This document shows positions 42,783 through 54,883 of a stretch of DNA of 64,000 bases, in pieces (within the stretch, counting starts at the first letter, position 1; each line of letters opens with the position of its first letter). Under the pieces are notes generated by a model, which saw only the letters and a program-made list of their open reading frames with translations, was not told the DNA's origin and ran no database searches. The position numbers and the translations under genes were made by a program. The DNA is from an uncultured Neglectibacter sp. (GTDB lineage: Bacteria; Bacillota; Clostridia; Oscillospirales; Acutalibacteraceae), in the NCBI GenBank assembly GCA_946554335.1, contig CAMNSA010000006.1, forward strand, positions 1 through 64,000, written 5' to 3'.

Positions 42783-43208
42783 ATGGTAATGACATTAGAG
42801 GCGGATTACGCCGTTCGAATCGTGGAATATCTGACAAAGAACCCGGGGCGCTGCGACGCGCGGTCCATCTCCGAAGAGATGGGCGTGCCCCTGCGCTTTT
42901 GCCTGAAGATCTTGAGAAAACTGGTGGCGGAGGGTCTGGTGTGCTCCTTTAAGGGAGCGAAGGGCGGCTATACTCTCGGAAAACCCGCAAAAGAGGTGAC
43001 TTTGCGGGAAGTGATCGAGTCGGTCGAGGGGCCCTATATGCTCAGCCGCTGCCAAAAAGAGGAGTATAGCTGCAAGCGTGCCCACTGCCGCCTGCACAGG
43101 ATCTACGAGAAGATCTCAGAGGATGTGAGAAAGGAACTGGACTCCTACGATTTTGAATTGATCTGTTCAGAGGGTGGCTGCGGCTGTGAAACAACAGCCG
43201 AAGAATAA
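42783..43208 (+). CDS. Rrf2-family transcription regulator, probable Fe-S sensor
   Basis: A 141-residue regulator: N-terminal winged helix (LEADYAVRIVEYLTKNPG, ISEEMGVPLRFCLKILRKL, GLVCSFKGAKGGYTLGKP) and a C-terminal segment with three spaced cysteines, SRCQKEEYSCKRAHC, in the position where IscR/NsrR-type members hold a 2Fe-2S or 4Fe-4S cluster. A further Cys cluster GGCGC lies at the end. It may sense iron-sulphur status, NO or oxygen. No isc/suf genes are adjacent. 46 bases after sigA; 70 bases before the MazG-like gene. Confidence 0.9.
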   Translation: MVMTLEADYAVRIVEYLTKNPGRCDARSISEEMGVPLRFCLKILRKLVAEGLVCSFKGAKGGYTLGKPAKEVTLREVIESVEGPYMLSRCQKEEYSCKRAHCRLHRIYEKISEDVRKELDSYDFELICSEGGCGCETTAEE

Positions 43209-43278
43209 ACCCTGATTCTCTCTTTTTCGTTTTCACATAGAAAGGAAACGGGAAAGAGGAAACGAGAAAGGAGTACAT

Positions 43279-43608
43279 ATGGCAAGAGAAGATTTGGGCT
43301 TTGAAGAGATGCAGAAGATCCAGCAGGAACTGAGAGAGAAATATCAGAACTGGGCGCCGCTTTGTCCTTCACAGGGCAGAGAGCAGCTTCTCTGGATGTT
43401 TATTGAGGCAGGCGAAGTGGCGGATATTATGAAGAAAAAGGGCGATGAAGTCATTATGACGCCGGGGGAGGACCGTGAGCATTTTGTGGAGGAGCTCTGC
43501 GATGTGATGATGTACTTAAACGATGTGATGCTTTGCTATGACATCACGCCTCAGGAGCTGGCACGGGTCTATCGGGAGAAGCATGAAAGGAATTTGAAGC
43601 GCTGGTGA
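43279..43608 (+). CDS. MazG-like nucleotide pyrophosphohydrolase
   Basis: A 109-residue single-domain all-alpha NTP pyrophosphatase. The metal-binding acidic signature is FIEAGEVADIMKKKG (E-x-x-E-like) followed by HFVEELCDVMMYLNDV (E-x-x-D). Such short MazG proteins hydrolyse non-canonical (d)NTPs to monophosphates. GAAAGGAG site upstream. Placed between an Rrf2 regulator and rpoB; a strong terminator follows. Confidence 0.87.
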   Translation: MAREDLGFEEMQKIQQELREKYQNWAPLCPSQGREQLLWMFIEAGEVADIMKKKGDEVIMTPGEDREHFVEELCDVMMYLNDVMLCYDITPQELARVYREKHERNLKRW

Positions 43609-43660
43609 AATAGAGTTTACCTGGTTTACATAGCCGCATCCTAATACTATAAAATATAAA

Positions 43661-43705
43661 AAAATCGGAGCTTGTGCGCGATTGCACACGGGCTTCGATT
43701 TTTTT
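43661..43705 (+). terminator. terminator after the MazG-like gene
   Basis: Paired AATCGGAGC / GGCTTCGATT with an inner GTGC/GCAC stem, then TTTTTTT. Confidence 0.85.
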
Positions 43706-43785
43706 CGGGGAGCAGAGAAAATAAAAAACCGCCTTGCAAGAGTACGATTTATTCCTGCAAAGGCGAAAAACTTTAAAATTACGGC

Positions 43786-43814
43786 TTGACAAATTGAAAG
43801 TCCGACTGTACAAT
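43786..43814 (+). promoter_or_regulatory. promoter of rpoB-rpoC with a long leader
   Basis: TTGACA, 17 bases, TACAAT. The leader of about 185 bases carries ACCGGCA/TGCCGGT (43950-43972) shortly before the start, which may be a control stem. A further near-palindrome CGCCTTGCA / TGCAAAGGCG (about 43731-43764) lies upstream. The 399 bases between MazG-like gene and rpoB hold only these sites. Confidence 0.8.
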
Positions 43815-44007
43815 AATATACTGCATCATCATGAGTAGGAGTATCTCTATTCGGTGTCAGTATAGCATATCCCGCTCAAAGAATCAAGCAGAAGAACAAA
43901 ACTGTTTTTTCTCTCGGCTGGTTCCTTTGATGGTGGCACGGCAGGAAAGACCGGCAGAGCGCTTTTGCCGGTGGACATTAAAATAAAAGAATGGAGTGGC
44001 TGAGCCA

Positions 44008-47000
44008 ATGGTGAATGTGAAACCGGTTCAATTGGGCAAAAATACTCGAATGAGCTTTTCCAAGATCGAGGAAGTCCTGAAAATGCCAAACCTCATTGAG
44101 ATCCAGAAAAACTCTTACGAGTGGTTTCTCAAGGAAGGCCTTAAGGAGGTCTTCAATGATGTTTCCGGCATCACGGATTTCAACGATAACCTGGTTCTCG
44201 ATTTTGTGGATTACAAGCTTGACGATAAGCCCAATTACAGCGTGCCTGAGTGTAAGGAACGCGACGCCACCTATTCTGCGGCACTGCGGGTGACCGCCCG
44301 CCTTCTCAACAAGGAGACGGGGGAGATCAAGGAGTCGGAAGTCTTCATGGGGGACTTCCCTCTGATGACCGCCAGCGGCACTTTTGTGATCAACGGTGCG
44401 GAGCGCGTGATCGTCTCTCAGCTGGTGCGTTCTCCGGGCGTCTATTTTAAGATGGATTACGATCGTTCCGGCAAAGAGCTTTTCAGCTCTACCATCATCC
44501 CGAACCGGGGTGCCTGGCTGGAATATGAAAACGATGTGAACGATGTGTTCTATGTGCGTATCGACAAGAACCGTAAGATCCCGGTGACGGTGTTTATCCG
44601 CTGCCTGGGCCTGGGAACGGACTCCCAGATCCTGGACTTCTTCGGGGACGATGATAGGATGCGCGCTACCATCGAGAAAGATACCTGTAAAACTATGGAA
44701 GAGGCGCTGTTCGAGATCTACCGCAAGCTGCGCCCCAGCGAGCCTCCCACCATCGAAAGTGCCCGCGCCCATATCAACGGCCTGTTTTTTGACCCCCGCC
44801 GGTATGACCTTTCCCGGGTAGGCCGTTATAAATACAACAAAAAGCTGCGGCTGGAAGGACGCCTTACCGGGCAGACGCTTGCGCAGCCCGTGGCCGATCC
44901 CTCTACCGGTGAAATGCTGGCGGACGCAGGGGAGACGGTCACAAAGGAGCTGGCCGATCGGATGGACGACGCCGGCGTGAGTCTTGCCGTTGTCACGGTA
45001 AACGGCAGGGAAGTGAAGATCATTTCCAACGGCACAGTGGATATCGGAAAGTTTGTCTCCTTTGACGCCAAGGCGGAGTGCGGGATCAATGAGCGGGTAT
45101 GCTTTAAAGTGCTCAGAGAGATCCTGGACGCCGAGGGCACAGAAGAGGAGCTGAAGGAGGCGCTGCGCGCCCGCCGGGACGAGTTGATTCCCAATCATAT
45201 CACGGTGGACGATATTTTCGCTTCCATCAACTATATGAACTGCCTGGCGGAAGGTTTAGGCCAGACGGACGATATCGACCATCTGGGCAACCGCCGCATC
45301 CGCTCGGTGGGGGAGCTTTTGCAGAACCAGTTCCGCATCGGTTTCTCCAGGCTGGAGCGCGTGATCCGCGAGCGTATGACTTTGCAGGCTCAGGATCCGG
45401 AGCAGCTGACTCCTCATTCGCTCATCAATATCCGTCCGGTGGTGGCGGCGATCAAGGAGTTTTTCGGCTCTTCGCCCCTTTCTCAGTTTATGGACCAGAC
45501 GAACCCCCTGGCAGAGTTGACGCACAAGCGCCGTCTTTCCGCCCTGGGCCCGGGAGGCCTGTCTCGCGACAGAGCCAGCTTCGAGGTGCGTGATGTACAC
45601 TACACACACTATGGACGCATGTGTCCTATTGAGACGCCTGAGGGCCCCAATATCGGCCTGATCTCCTATCTTGCCACCTTTGCCCGTATCAATGAATACG
45701 GCTTTATCGAGGCGCCTTTCCGCCGGGTGGACAAGGAGACCGGTATCGTCACGGACGAGGTCACCTATATGACCGCCGATGTGGAGGACGATTTTACTGT
45801 AGCTCAGGCCAACGAGCCGCTGGATGAAAATGGCAGATTCGTCAACGCCAAGGTGGTTGGCCGCTATCGGGACGAATTTGTGGAAGTCGAGGCGAGCAGG
45901 GCCGATTATATGGATATCACTCCCCGTATGGTGGTGTCCGTGGCTACGGCCATGATCCCCTTCCTGGAAAACGATGACGCCAACCGCGCCCTGATGGGCT
46001 CCAACATGCAGCGTCAGGCGGTTCCGCTGATGCGCACGGAAAGCCCCATCGTGGGTACCGGCATGGAGTACAAGGCCGGCGTGGACTCCGGCGTCTGCGT
46101 GCTGGCCAAGCGGGGCGGCGTGGTGAAATATGTCAGCGCGGACCTGGTGCGCGTGACAGCTGATAACGGCGATATCGACGACTATGAGATCATCAAGTTC
46201 ATGCGCTCCAACCAGAGCACCTGCACCAACCAGGTGCCGGTGGTCAGCGTGGGAGATCGAGTGGAGGAAGGCGATGTGATCGCCGACGGCCCCGCCATCA
46301 AGAACGGTGAGATCGCCCTGGGCAAGAACGCCCTGATCGGCTTTATGACCTGGGAAGGCTACAACTATGAGGACGCCGTCCTTCTCAACGAGAAGATCGT
46401 AAGAGACGATGTGTACACCTCCATTCATATTGAAGAATATGAGATGGAGGCCAGAGATACGAAGCTGGGGCCTGAGGAGATCACCCGGGATATTCCCAAT
46501 GTGAACGAAGATCTTTTGAGCAACCTGGACGACCGGGGCATTATCCGCGTGGGCGCCGATGTGCGTGCCGGAGATATTCTGGTGGGCAAGGTGACGCCGA
46601 AGGGCGAAACGGAGCTGACGGCTGAAGAGCGGCTTTTGCGGGCTATCTTCGGTGAAAAGGCCAGAGAGGTGAGAGACACCTCCCTGCGGGTCCCCCATGG
46701 CGAGTACGGCGTGGTGGTGGATGTAAAGGTGTTCACCCGGGAAAACAGTCACGACGAGCTCTCTCCCGGCGTCAACAAGGTGGTGCGGTGCTATATCGCC
46801 CAGAAGAGAAAGATCTCGGTAGGCGATAAGATGGCCGGCCGCCACGGAAACAAGGGCGTTGTGTCCCGAATCCTGCCGGAGGAGGAGATGCCCTTCCTGC
46901 CTGATGGAACGCCTCTGGATATCGTTTTGAACCCTCTGGGTGTGCCTTCCCGTATGAATATCGGTCAGGTGCTGGAGGTCCATCTGGGCATGGCCGCGAA

Positions 47001-47712
47001 GGCTTTGGGCTGGAAGATCATGACCCCTGTGTTTGACGGCGCTCACGAGGCGGATATCCGGGAGTGCTTCAAGATGAGCGGCACCCATGAGGACGGCAAG
47101 TTCTGGCTTCGGGACGGGCGCACCGGCGAGTATTTTGACAACCCGGTCACGGTGGGTTATATGTACTATCTGAAGCTCCACCATCTGGTAGACGATAAGA
47201 TCCACGCCAGAAGCACAGGCCCCTATTCACTGGTGACGCAGCAGCCTCTGGGCGGCAAGGCCCAGTTTGGCGGCCAGCGTTTCGGCGAGATGGAAGTGTG
47301 GGCACTGGAGGCCTACGGTGCGGCCTATACCCTGCAGGAGATCCTGACGGTGAAGTCAGACGATGTGGTGGGCCGCGTGAAGACCTATGAGGCCATCGTC
47401 AAGGGCCAGAATATTCCTACTCCCGGCATCCCTGAGTCCTTCAAGGTGCTGATCAAAGAGCTGCAGTCTCTGGGCCTGGATGTGAAGGTGCTGGATCAGG
47501 ACGATCAGGAGATTGATCTCAAGCAGAACTTTGACGATGACGATATGGGCTTCAGTCACAGCGATGTGGTTTTTGAAGAGGAAAATGTAGCCGACAATCT
47601 GGACGGTTATTCGGTTGAGAACGCAGAAGACGATCTGGAGATCGACGAAGAGGCGGACTTCGACTCTGAGGATGATTTTTCCGATCTTTCTGACGACGAC
47701 GATCTGATGTAA
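44008..47712 (+). CDS. rpoB: RNA polymerase beta subunit
   Basis: A 1234-residue beta subunit. Fork loop and rifamycin-binding segment [19 protein letters not shown] then [39 protein letters not shown]; active-site [35 protein letters not shown]; and C-terminal [21 protein letters not shown] start at the ATG ([10 protein letters not shown]); a GTG four codons earlier overlaps the GGAG site. The acidic tail (about 60 residues, many Asp/Glu) is long. Unlike most Firmicutes, rplJ-rplL is not directly upstream. Confidence 0.97.
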   Translation: MVNVKPVQLGKNTRMSFSKIEEVLKMPNLIEIQKNSYEWFLKEGLKEVFNDVSGITDFNDNLVLDFVDYKLDDKPNYSVPECKERDATYSAALRVTARLLNKETGEIKESEVFMGDFPLMTASGTFVINGAERVIVSQLVRSPGVYFKMDYDRSGKELFSSTIIPNRGAWLEYENDVNDVFYVRIDKNRKIPVTVFIRCLGLGTDSQILDFFGDDDRMRATIEKDTCKTMEEALFEIYRKLRPSEPPTIESARAHINGLFFDPRRYDLSRVGRYKYNKKLRLEGRLTGQTLAQPVADPSTGEMLADAGETVTKELADRMDDAGVSLAVVTVNGREVKIISNGTVDIGKFVSFDAKAECGINERVCFKVLREILDAEGTEEELKEALRARRDELIPNHITVDDIFASINYMNCLAEGLGQTDDIDHLGNRRIRSVGELLQNQFRIGFSRLERVIRERMTLQAQDPEQLTPHSLINIRPVVAAIKEFFGSSPLSQFMDQTNPLAELTHKRRLSALGPGGLSRDRASFEVRDVHYTHYGRMCPIETPEGPNIGLISYLATFARINEYGFIEAPFRRVDKETGIVTDEVTYMTADVEDDFTVAQANEPLDENGRFVNAKVVGRYRDEFVEVEASRADYMDITPRMVVSVATAMIPFLENDDANRALMGSNMQRQAVPLMRTESPIVGTGMEYKAGVDSGVCVLAKRGGVVKYVSADLVRVTADNGDIDDYEIIKFMRSNQSTCTNQVPVVSVGDRVEEGDVIADGPAIKNGEIALGKNALIGFMTWEGYNYEDAVLLNEKIVRDDVYTSIHIEEYEMEARDTKLGPEEITRDIPNVNEDLLSNLDDRGIIRVGADVRAGDILVGKVTPKGETELTAEERLLRAIFGEKAREVRDTSLRVPHGEYGVVVDVKVFTRENSHDELSPGVNKVVRCYIAQKRKISVGDKMAGRHGNKGVVSRILPEEEMPFLPDGTPLDIVLNPLGVPSRMNIGQVLEVHLGMAAKALGWKIMTPVFDGAHEADIRECFKMSGTHEDGKFWLRDGRTGEYFDNPVTVGYMYYLKLHHLVDDKIHARSTGPYSLVTQQPLGGKAQFGGQRFGEMEVWALEAYGAAYTLQEILTVKSDDVVGRVKTYEAIVKGQNIPTPGIPESFKVLIKELQSLGLDVKVLDQDDQEIDLKQNFDDDDMGFSHSDVVFEEENVADNLDGYSVENAEDDLEIDEEADFDSEDDFSDLSDDDDLM

Positions 47713-47726
47713 GGAGGAGACAGAAT

Positions 47727-50700
47727 ATGGAATTTAACACTTTTGAATCCATCAAAATCGGCCTAGCTTCTCCTGAACAAATCCGTGAATGGTCTCACGG
47801 CGAGGTGAAAAAACCGGAAACCATCAACTACAGAACGCTCAAGCCGGAACGGGACGGTCTGTTCTGCGAGCGGATCTTCGGACCTACCAAGGACTGGGAA
47901 TGCCACTGCGGAAAGTATAAGCGCATCCGCTACAAGGGCAAGATCTGCGATCGCTGCGGAGTGGAGGTTACCCGCAGCAAGGTCCGTCGTGAGCGCATGG
48001 GCCATATCGAGCTGGCGGCCCCCGTGTCTCATATCTGGTACTTCAAGGGGATCCCTTCCCGTATGGGCCTGATCCTGGATATCTCTCCCAGAGTGCTGGA
48101 AAAGGTGCTGTACTTTGCCCTTTATATTGTCACAGATCCCGGAAGCGTGCGCGAGCTCTCCAAAATGCAGACGCTGACAGAAAAAGAATACCGGGACATG
48201 AGAGAAAAGTATGAGGATGACTTTGAAGCCGCCATGGGCGCGGAGGCCATCAAGAAGCTTCTCCAGGAGATCGATGTGGAGCAGGTGTCCCAGGAACTGA
48301 AGGAAGAGCTGGAGACCGCCTCCGGCCAGAAGCGGGTGCGCATTTTGAAGCGTCTGGAAGTGGTGGAGTCTTTCCGCATTTCCGGCAACCGCCCGGAGTG
48401 GATGATCCTGGACGCGGTGCCGGTCATTCCGCCGGATATCCGCCCCATGGTACAGCTGGACGGCGGACGCTTTGCCACCAGCGATCTGAACGATCTGTAC
48501 CGTCGGGTCATCAACCGCAACAATCGCTTGAAAAGGCTTTTGGAGCTGGGCGCTCCTGACATTATTGTGCGCAACGAGAAGCGGATGCTTCAGGAAGCGG
48601 TGGACGCCCTGATCGACAACGGACGGCGCGGCAGGCCTGTCACAGGTCCTAATAACCGTCCTTTAAAATCCCTTTCCGATATGCTCAAGGGCAAGCAGGG
48701 CAGGTTCCGTCAGAACCTGTTGGGCAAGCGTGTGGACTATTCCGGCCGTTCCGTGATCGTGGTTGGGCCTGAGCTGAAGATGTATCAGTGCGGCCTGCCC
48801 AAGGAGATGGCTCTGGAGCTGTTCAAGCCCTTTGTGATGAAGCGCCTGGTTGAAACCGGCGCCGTAGGCAATATCAAGGCAGCGAGAAAGTCTGTAGAGC
48901 GGGCGAAGCCCGAGGTTTGGGACGCGCTGGAAGTGGTGATTAAGAACCACCCCGTGCTGCTCAACCGCGCGCCTACTCTGCACCGGCTGGGCATTCAGGC
49001 CTTTGAGCCTGTGTTGGTGGAAGGCCGTGCTTTGAAACTGCATCCGCTGGTGTGTACCGCCTATAACGCCGACTTTGACGGCGACCAGATGGCAGTGCAT
49101 GTGCCCCTTTCCGCAGAGGCCCAGGCTGAGGCAAGATTCCTGATGCTGGCGGCCAACAACCTTTTGAAGCCTTCGGACGGGCGGCCGGTCACGGTCCCCA
49201 CTCAGGACATGGTGCTGGGTTCTTACTACCTCACCCTGGACAAGGAAGGCGAGCCCGGGGAGGGCAAAGTGTTCCGGGATATGGATGAGGCGATGATGGC
49301 CTATGACGCCAGGATCATCAGCCTGCACGCCAGGATCCGGGTACGCCGTACCGTAGAGTTTGACGGGAAACAGGTCACCGGCCTGGTGGAGACCACCATG
49401 GGCCGTATGATCTTCAACCGCCCGATCCCGCAGGATCTGGGATTTGTGGATCGTTCCACCCCTGAAGAGGCCCTGAAATATGAAGTGGATTTCCTGGTGG
49501 GCAAGAAGATGCTGGGAAAGATCATCGAGAGCTGCATCAAGGTTCACGGCACCGAGCGCACTGCCGAGGTGCTGGATGAGATCAAAGCCCAGGGATATAA
49601 GTATTCTACCATCAGCGGGATCACCGTAGCTGTGTGCGACGCCACGATCCCCAAGGAAAAGGGCGAGCTGCTGAAGGCCGCGGACGAAGAGATCGATGTG
49701 ATCCGTTCCGAGTACGCGGAGGGGTTCCTCTCTGAGGGGGAGCGCTACAACGCTGTGCTGAAGACCTGGGAGAAATGCACAAACGATGTGACCACCGCCC
49801 TGCAGAACAGCCTGGATCGCTACAACCCCATCTACATGATGGCGGATTCCGGCGCTCGAGGCAGCATGAGCCAGATCCGGCAGCTGGCCGGTATGCGCGG
49901 CCTGATCGCCAACACCTCCGGTAAGACCATTGAGATTCCCATCAGGGCAAACTACCGCGAGGGCTTGAATATTCTGGAATACTTCATTTCCTCCCGCGGC
50001 GCCAGAAAGGGCCTGGCCGATACGGCTTTGCGTACCGCGGACTCCGGTTACCTGACCCGCCGTTTGGTGGATGTTTCCCAGGAGGTCATCATTCGGGAGG
50101 ACGACTGCGGCACCACTGAGGGAATTGAGGTCTTTGAGATCAAGGCCGGCCCCGAATCCATCGAGCCTTTGGGCGAACGCCTGATCGGCCGTTATCTGGT
50201 GGAAGATTTCCTGGATAAGAAGGGAAATGTGCTGGTTTCCAAGGATAAGATGATGAACGACAACGATGCGAAGCTCATCCTGGACACGGGAGCAGAGCGC
50301 GTCAAGATCCGTTCCGTCCTTCACTGCCGCGCGAAGAACGGCGTGTGCAAGAAATGCTATGGTGCTTCTCTGGCCAACGGAAAGCCTGTGACGGTGGGCG
50401 AGGCTGTGGGCATTATCGCCGCCCAGTCCATCGGCGAACCCGGTACGCAGCTGACCATGAGAACCTTCCACACCGGCGGCGTTGCCAGCGCGGAGGATAT
50501 CACACAGGGTCTGCCCCGTATCGACGAACTGTTTGAGGGCAGAAAGCCCAAGCATGTGGCTATTATCAATGAGATCGACGGTAAGGTGAGCTTTGAGGAG
50601 ATCAAGAAGAACCGCCATGTGGTGGTCACCAACGAAGAGGCGGGAGAGTCCCGTTCCTATCTGATCCCCTTCGGCTCCAGAGTCACGGTGAAAGAGGGTG

Positions 50701-51338
50701 ACTATATCAAACGCGGTATGCGCTTGACAGAGGGCTCCGTCAATCCCCATGATGTGCTGGCCATCAGCGGCACCCAGGAGGTACAGGATTACCTGATCCA
50801 GGAAGTGCAGCGGGTTTACCGGATGCAGGGCGTTGATATCAACGACAAGCATATCGAGATCATTGTGCGTCAGATGCTCAGAAAGGTCCGGGTCGACGAC
50901 GCCGGAGACACGAACCTGCTGGTCAGCTCTCTGACAGACAAGAACGAGGTGCTTTCCGCCAACGAGGAGATCCGTGCGAGGATCAAGGCGGGCGAGACCG
51001 ATTTGAGAGAGGCCGCTTACACGCCCATTCTGCTGGGTATTACCAAGGCTTCTCTTGCCACGGATTCCTTCCTGTCCGCCGCCTCCTTCCAGGAGACCAC
51101 CCGCGTGCTCACAGACGCGGCCATCAAGGGCAAGGTCGATTCCCTGGTGGGTCTGAAGGAGAATGTGATCATCGGCAAGCTGGTTCCCGCAGGCACCGGA
51201 ATGAAGTGCTACACAGATGTGGAGATTGAGCCGGTGTATACTCCCGATCCGGAGCCCGTTTTGGAGGAAGAAGGAGAAGTCCTTCCCGCGGTTGACGCCG
51301 CTCAGGCGTCCGTTCCGCTGGAGCAGGATCTGGCCTGA
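47727..51338 (+). CDS. rpoC: RNA polymerase beta' subunit
   Basis: A 1203-residue beta' subunit. N-terminal zinc site [20 protein letters not shown]; catalytic loop [12 protein letters not shown] with three Asp holding the active-site Mg; bridge helix region [18 protein letters not shown]; trigger loop region [27 protein letters not shown]; second zinc site near [20 protein letters not shown] before the ATG, 14 bases after rpoB. Confidence 0.97.
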   Translation: MEFNTFESIKIGLASPEQIREWSHGEVKKPETINYRTLKPERDGLFCERIFGPTKDWECHCGKYKRIRYKGKICDRCGVEVTRSKVRRERMGHIELAAPVSHIWYFKGIPSRMGLILDISPRVLEKVLYFALYIVTDPGSVRELSKMQTLTEKEYRDMREKYEDDFEAAMGAEAIKKLLQEIDVEQVSQELKEELETASGQKRVRILKRLEVVESFRISGNRPEWMILDAVPVIPPDIRPMVQLDGGRFATSDLNDLYRRVINRNNRLKRLLELGAPDIIVRNEKRMLQEAVDALIDNGRRGRPVTGPNNRPLKSLSDMLKGKQGRFRQNLLGKRVDYSGRSVIVVGPELKMYQCGLPKEMALELFKPFVMKRLVETGAVGNIKAARKSVERAKPEVWDALEVVIKNHPVLLNRAPTLHRLGIQAFEPVLVEGRALKLHPLVCTAYNADFDGDQMAVHVPLSAEAQAEARFLMLAANNLLKPSDGRPVTVPTQDMVLGSYYLTLDKEGEPGEGKVFRDMDEAMMAYDARIISLHARIRVRRTVEFDGKQVTGLVETTMGRMIFNRPIPQDLGFVDRSTPEEALKYEVDFLVGKKMLGKIIESCIKVHGTERTAEVLDEIKAQGYKYSTISGITVAVCDATIPKEKGELLKAADEEIDVIRSEYAEGFLSEGERYNAVLKTWEKCTNDVTTALQNSLDRYNPIYMMADSGARGSMSQIRQLAGMRGLIANTSGKTIEIPIRANYREGLNILEYFISSRGARKGLADTALRTADSGYLTRRLVDVSQEVIIREDDCGTTEGIEVFEIKAGPESIEPLGERLIGRYLVEDFLDKKGNVLVSKDKMMNDNDAKLILDTGAERVKIRSVLHCRAKNGVCKKCYGASLANGKPVTVGEAVGIIAAQSIGEPGTQLTMRTFHTGGVASAEDITQGLPRIDELFEGRKPKHVAIINEIDGKVSFEEIKKNRHVVVTNEEAGESRSYLIPFGSRVTVKEGDYIKRGMRLTEGSVNPHDVLAISGTQEVQDYLIQEVQRVYRMQGVDINDKHIEIIVRQMLRKVRVDDAGDTNLLVSSLTDKNEVLSANEEIRARIKAGETDLREAAYTPILLGITKASLATDSFLSAASFQETTRVLTDAAIKGKVDSLVGLKENVIIGKLVPAGTGMKCYTDVEIEPVYTPDPEPVLEEEGEVLPAVDAAQASVPLEQDLA

Positions 51339-51380
51339 TCTCTTGAAATCGCCTTTCCTCCCTGAAAATACGGAAAAGCC

Positions 51381-51475
51381 TTGACAAAAAAGATTTCTCA
51401 GTGCTATAATCAAAAAACGAGCGGTTTTCCGGTTTTTTGCACCGCTTTCTTGCGTTTTTTCGCGGGAAAGCGGTG
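51381..51475 (+). promoter_or_regulatory. promoter and leader hairpin of the rpsL operon
   Basis: TTGACA (51381-51386), 18 bases, TATAAT (51405-51410). The leader then folds CACCGCTTTC (51440-51449) with GAAAGCGGTG (51466-51475), inner GCG/CGC. It could be a control stem or a weak rpoC terminator; the T-run (TTTTCC) is poor. Confidence 0.75.
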
Positions 51476-51565
51476 TTTTCCGGAGCTCGGGTGTTTCTTT
51501 TGGTGTTCCGGCGTTTTCCATTTGGAAATCGCCTGCACATAAATTATTTTGTAAGGAGGTGCACT

Positions 51566-51994
51566 ATGCCAACCTTTAACCAGTTAATCCACAACGGTCG
51601 TTCCATTGCGGAGAAGAAGAGCAAGGCTCCTGCGCTGCTCAAGGGCTGGAATTCCAAGAAGCGCTCTGCGATTGATCAGGATTCCCCCCAGAAGCGCGGC
51701 GTCTGCACAACCGTGAAGACTCAGACCCCCAAGAAGCCCAATTCTGCGTTGAGAAAAATCGCCAGAGTCCGGCTTTCCAACGGAATCGAGGTTACTGCCT
51801 ATATTCCCGGCGTGGGCCACAATCTTCAGGAGCACAGCGTGGTGATGATCCGCGGCGGTCGTGTCCGTGATCTTCCCGGTGTGCGTTATCACATCATCCG
51901 CGGAACACTGGACGCCCAGGGCGTTGCCAAGCGTATGCAGGCCCGTTCCAAGTACGGCGCAAAGCGGCCTAAGGCCGGTGCGAAGAAGGACTGA
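51566..51994 (+). CDS. rpsL: 30S ribosomal protein S12
   Basis: A 142-residue S12: [38 protein letters not shown] (the lysine in TPKKPNS is the usual streptomycin-sensitive form), and [25 protein letters not shown], with the second site lysine region unchanged as [16 protein letters not shown] is five bases before the ATG; longer upstream codons are leader. The 208-base space before rpsG is A+T-rich with no gene seen. Confidence 0.97.
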   Translation: MPTFNQLIHNGRSIAEKKSKAPALLKGWNSKKRSAIDQDSPQKRGVCTTVKTQTPKKPNSALRKIARVRLSNGIEVTAYIPGVGHNLQEHSVVMIRGGRVRDLPGVRYHIIRGTLDAQGVAKRMQARSKYGAKRPKAGAKKD

Positions 51995-52202
51995 TCCTCC
52001 TTTTTTGCTGCAACATTCGTAAGACAAGATTCGTATGGCTTTTTACAGTGCGCAAAAGACTTAAAAAGTTTCGGCTTGATTTGTCTTTGCACTTTTGTAA
52101 AGCGGCATTTTATCATAGATTTTTGGATAAACTGCCTCTTGGGCCAACGGGAGTTTGTGCTTTCGAGTACCGATGATATCATTTTATGAAGGAGGGAAGA
52201 TC

Positions 52203-52673
52203 ATGCCAAGAAGAGGCAATGTGGCAAAGCGTGATGTTTTGCCGGATCCTATGTATCATTCCAAGCTCGTTACCCGCCTGATCAACAATATCATGTATGA
52301 CGGAAAGAAGGGCGTGGCCCAGAAGATCGTCTACGGCGCGTTTGATATTGTAGCGGAGAAAACGGGGAAAGAACCTCTGGAAGTGTTTGAGCAGGCTATG
52401 GAAAATGTGATGCCCAGTCTGGAAGTTAAGGCACGCCGTGTGGGCGGCTCAACTTACCAGGTGCCTATGGAGGTGCGCCCTGAGCGGCGCCAGACTCTGG
52501 GCCTGAGGTGGCTTACCGCTTATTCCAGAACCCGTTCTGAGAAGACCATGAGGGAGAGACTGGCCGGAGAGATCCTTGACGCTGTTAACGGCGCAGGCGG
52601 CGCTGCCAAGAAGCGCGAAGATACCCACAAGATGGCAGAGGCCAATAAGGCGTTTGCTCATTACAGATGGTAA
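52203..52673 (+). CDS. rpsG: 30S ribosomal protein S7
   Basis: A 156-residue S7: [86 protein letters not shown] and AHYRW. Starts at the ATG after GAAGGAGGGAAGATC; the longer frame reads through non-coding leader. Confidence 0.97.
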   Translation: MPRRGNVAKRDVLPDPMYHSKLVTRLINNIMYDGKKGVAQKIVYGAFDIVAEKTGKEPLEVFEQAMENVMPSLEVKARRVGGSTYQVPMEVRPERRQTLGLRWLTAYSRTRSEKTMRERLAGEILDAVNGAGGAAKKREDTHKMAEANKAFAHYRW

Positions 52674-52691
52674 TGGATTAAGGAGGAAACT

Positions 52692-54788
52692 ATGGCCAGG
52701 CAGGTACCACTAGAATTAACCAGAAATATCGGCATCATGGCCCATATTGATGCCGGTAAAACTACTACGACAGAACGCATCCTGTTTTACACGGGCGTAA
52801 ACTACAAGATCGGCGAGACCCATGAGGGCGCTGCTACCATGGACTGGATGGCACAGGAGCAGGAGCGCGGAATCACCATTACTTCCGCCGCAACCACCTG
52901 TTTTTGGCCGGACAGCAACGGGAAACAGAACCGTATCAATATCATTGATACTCCCGGCCACGTGGATTTCACCGTGGAAGTGGAACGCTCCCTGCGTGTG
53001 CTGGACGGCTCTGTCACCGTGTTCTGCGCGAAGGGCGGCGTAGAGCCCCAGTCTGAGACCGTTTGGCGTCAGGCTGAGGAATATAAAGTGCCCCGTATGG
53101 CCTATGTCAACAAGATGGACATCATGGGCGCCGATTTCTATCGTGTGGTTCAGATGATGAAGGACCGCTTAAAGTGCAACGCGGTCCCCATCCAGCTGCC
53201 CATCGGCAGCGAGGATACCTTCAAGGGCATCATCGACCTGGTAGAGATGAAGGCCTATGTCTATTATGACGACCTGGGCAAGGATATCCGCTGTGAAGAG
53301 ATTCCGGAGGATATGAAGGAGATAGCTGAGAAGTATCACGAGGAAATGGTGGAGCATGTAGCCGAGCAGGATGACGAGATCATGGACAAGTACCTCTCCG
53401 GCGAAGAGATCTCCGTTGGTGAGATCAAGAGCTGCATCCGCAAGTCCACCATCGCAAACCATATGGTTCCCGTGACCTGCGGCACTTCCTATAAGAACAA
53501 GGGCGTACAGAAGCTGTTGGACGCTATCGTGGACTATATGCCCGCTCCTACGGATGTTCCTCCCATTAAGGGTGTGAACCCGGAAACCGAGGAGGAAGAG
53601 GTTCGTCATTCTTCTGATGAAGAGCCCTTCTCCGCTCTGGCGTTTAAGATTGCCACTGACCCCTTCGTAGGAAAGCTGTGCTTTTTCCGCGTTTACTCCG
53701 GCACCATCGACGCCGGCGCTACCGTCTATAACTCCGTCAAGGATAACAACGAGCGCATGGGCCGTATCGTACAGATGCACGCCAATGACCGGAAGGATAT
53801 CGACAAGGTTTACGCCGGCGATATTGCCGCTGCCGTAGGCCTGAAGAATACCACCACCGGCGACACGCTGTGTGACGAGAAGCATCCCATCATTCTGGAA
53901 TCCATGGAGTTCCCGGATCCTGTGATTCGTGTGGCCATTGAGCCTAAGACCAAGGCCGGTCAGGAGAAGATGGGCATTGCTCTGGCAAAGCTTGCGGAAG
54001 AGGATCCCACCTTTAAGGCGTATACCGATGAGGAGACCGGGCAGACCATTATCGCCGGCATGGGCGAATTGCACCTGGAGATCATCGTGGACCGTCTGCT
54101 TCGTGAGTTCAAGGTGGAAGCCAATGTAGGTAAGCCTCAGGTCGCCTACAAGGAGACCATCCGCAGGAATGCCGATGTGGACACCAAGTATGCCCGTCAG
54201 TCCGGCGGTAAAGGCCAGTACGGTCATGTTAAGATCCGCATTGAACCCAATCCCGGCAAGGGCTATGAGTTTGTCAACGCGGTAGTGGGCGGCGCGATTC
54301 CCAAGGAGTATATCCCCGCGGTGGATCAGGGCATCCAGGGCGCTATGCTTTCCGGTGTGCTGGCCGGCTACAATGTAGTGGATGTCAAGGTCGAGCTCTA
54401 TGACGGTTCCTATCACGAGGTAGACTCCTCCGAAATGGCCTTTAAGATCGCCGGTTCCATGGCGTTCAAGGAGGCAATGCGGAAGGCAGACCCTGTTTTG
54501 ATGGAGCCCATCATGAAGGTTACGGTCATTACCCCGGAAGAGTATATGGGCGATGTGATCGGCGACCTGAACTCCCGCCGCGGCATGATTCTGGGCATGG
54601 ACGCCATTCCCGGCGCCCAGCAGGTGAACTCTGAGGTTCCCCTTTCCGAGATGTTCGGGTACGCCACAGATATGCGTTCCAAGACCCAGGGACGCGGCCA
54701 GTATACCATGGAACCGGCCCATTATGCGGAGGTTCCCAAGAACATTTCTGAAAAGATTATCTCCGAACGCGGGAAAAAGTCAGAATAA
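52692..54788 (+). CDS. fusA: elongation factor G
   Basis: A 698-residue translocation GTPase. G motifs: [18 protein letters not shown] (P-loop), [32 protein letters not shown]. Domain IV and V follow with the expected [13 protein letters not shown] and [20 protein letters not shown]. 18 bases after rpsG with AAGGAGG. Second half of the str operon. Confidence 0.97.
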   Translation: MARQVPLELTRNIGIMAHIDAGKTTTTERILFYTGVNYKIGETHEGAATMDWMAQEQERGITITSAATTCFWPDSNGKQNRINIIDTPGHVDFTVEVERSLRVLDGSVTVFCAKGGVEPQSETVWRQAEEYKVPRMAYVNKMDIMGADFYRVVQMMKDRLKCNAVPIQLPIGSEDTFKGIIDLVEMKAYVYYDDLGKDIRCEEIPEDMKEIAEKYHEEMVEHVAEQDDEIMDKYLSGEEISVGEIKSCIRKSTIANHMVPVTCGTSYKNKGVQKLLDAIVDYMPAPTDVPPIKGVNPETEEEEVRHSSDEEPFSALAFKIATDPFVGKLCFFRVYSGTIDAGATVYNSVKDNNERMGRIVQMHANDRKDIDKVYAGDIAAAVGLKNTTTGDTLCDEKHPIILESMEFPDPVIRVAIEPKTKAGQEKMGIALAKLAEEDPTFKAYTDEETGQTIIAGMGELHLEIIVDRLLREFKVEANVGKPQVAYKETIRRNADVDTKYARQSGGKGQYGHVKIRIEPNPGKGYEFVNAVVGGAIPKEYIPAVDQGIQGAMLSGVLAGYNVVDVKVELYDGSYHEVDSSEMAFKIAGSMAFKEAMRKADPVLMEPIMKVTVITPEEYMGDVIGDLNSRRGMILGMDAIPGAQQVNSEVPLSEMFGYATDMRSKTQGRGQYTMEPAHYAEVPKNISEKIISERGKKSE

Positions 54789-54801
54789 AGCGAAATACTA
54801 C

Positions 54802-54830
54802 TTGATTTTTTCACGCTTTGTTGGTAGAAT
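54802..54830 (+). promoter_or_regulatory. promoter of tuf
   Basis: TTGATT, 17 bases, TAGAAT in the 95-base gap after fusA. Confidence 0.65.
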
Positions 54831-54883
54831 GAAGCGTGTAAAGTCGGGAAAATTATTTTCATTGATAAAAGGAGGCAATTCCA

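Noticed and set aside
48663-51521. 952-codon open frame antisense to rpoC
   Set aside because: It mirrors the strong codon bias of rpoC; no ribosome site or recognisable domain. Similar long mirrors oppose rpoB (45256-47205), fusA and tuf.
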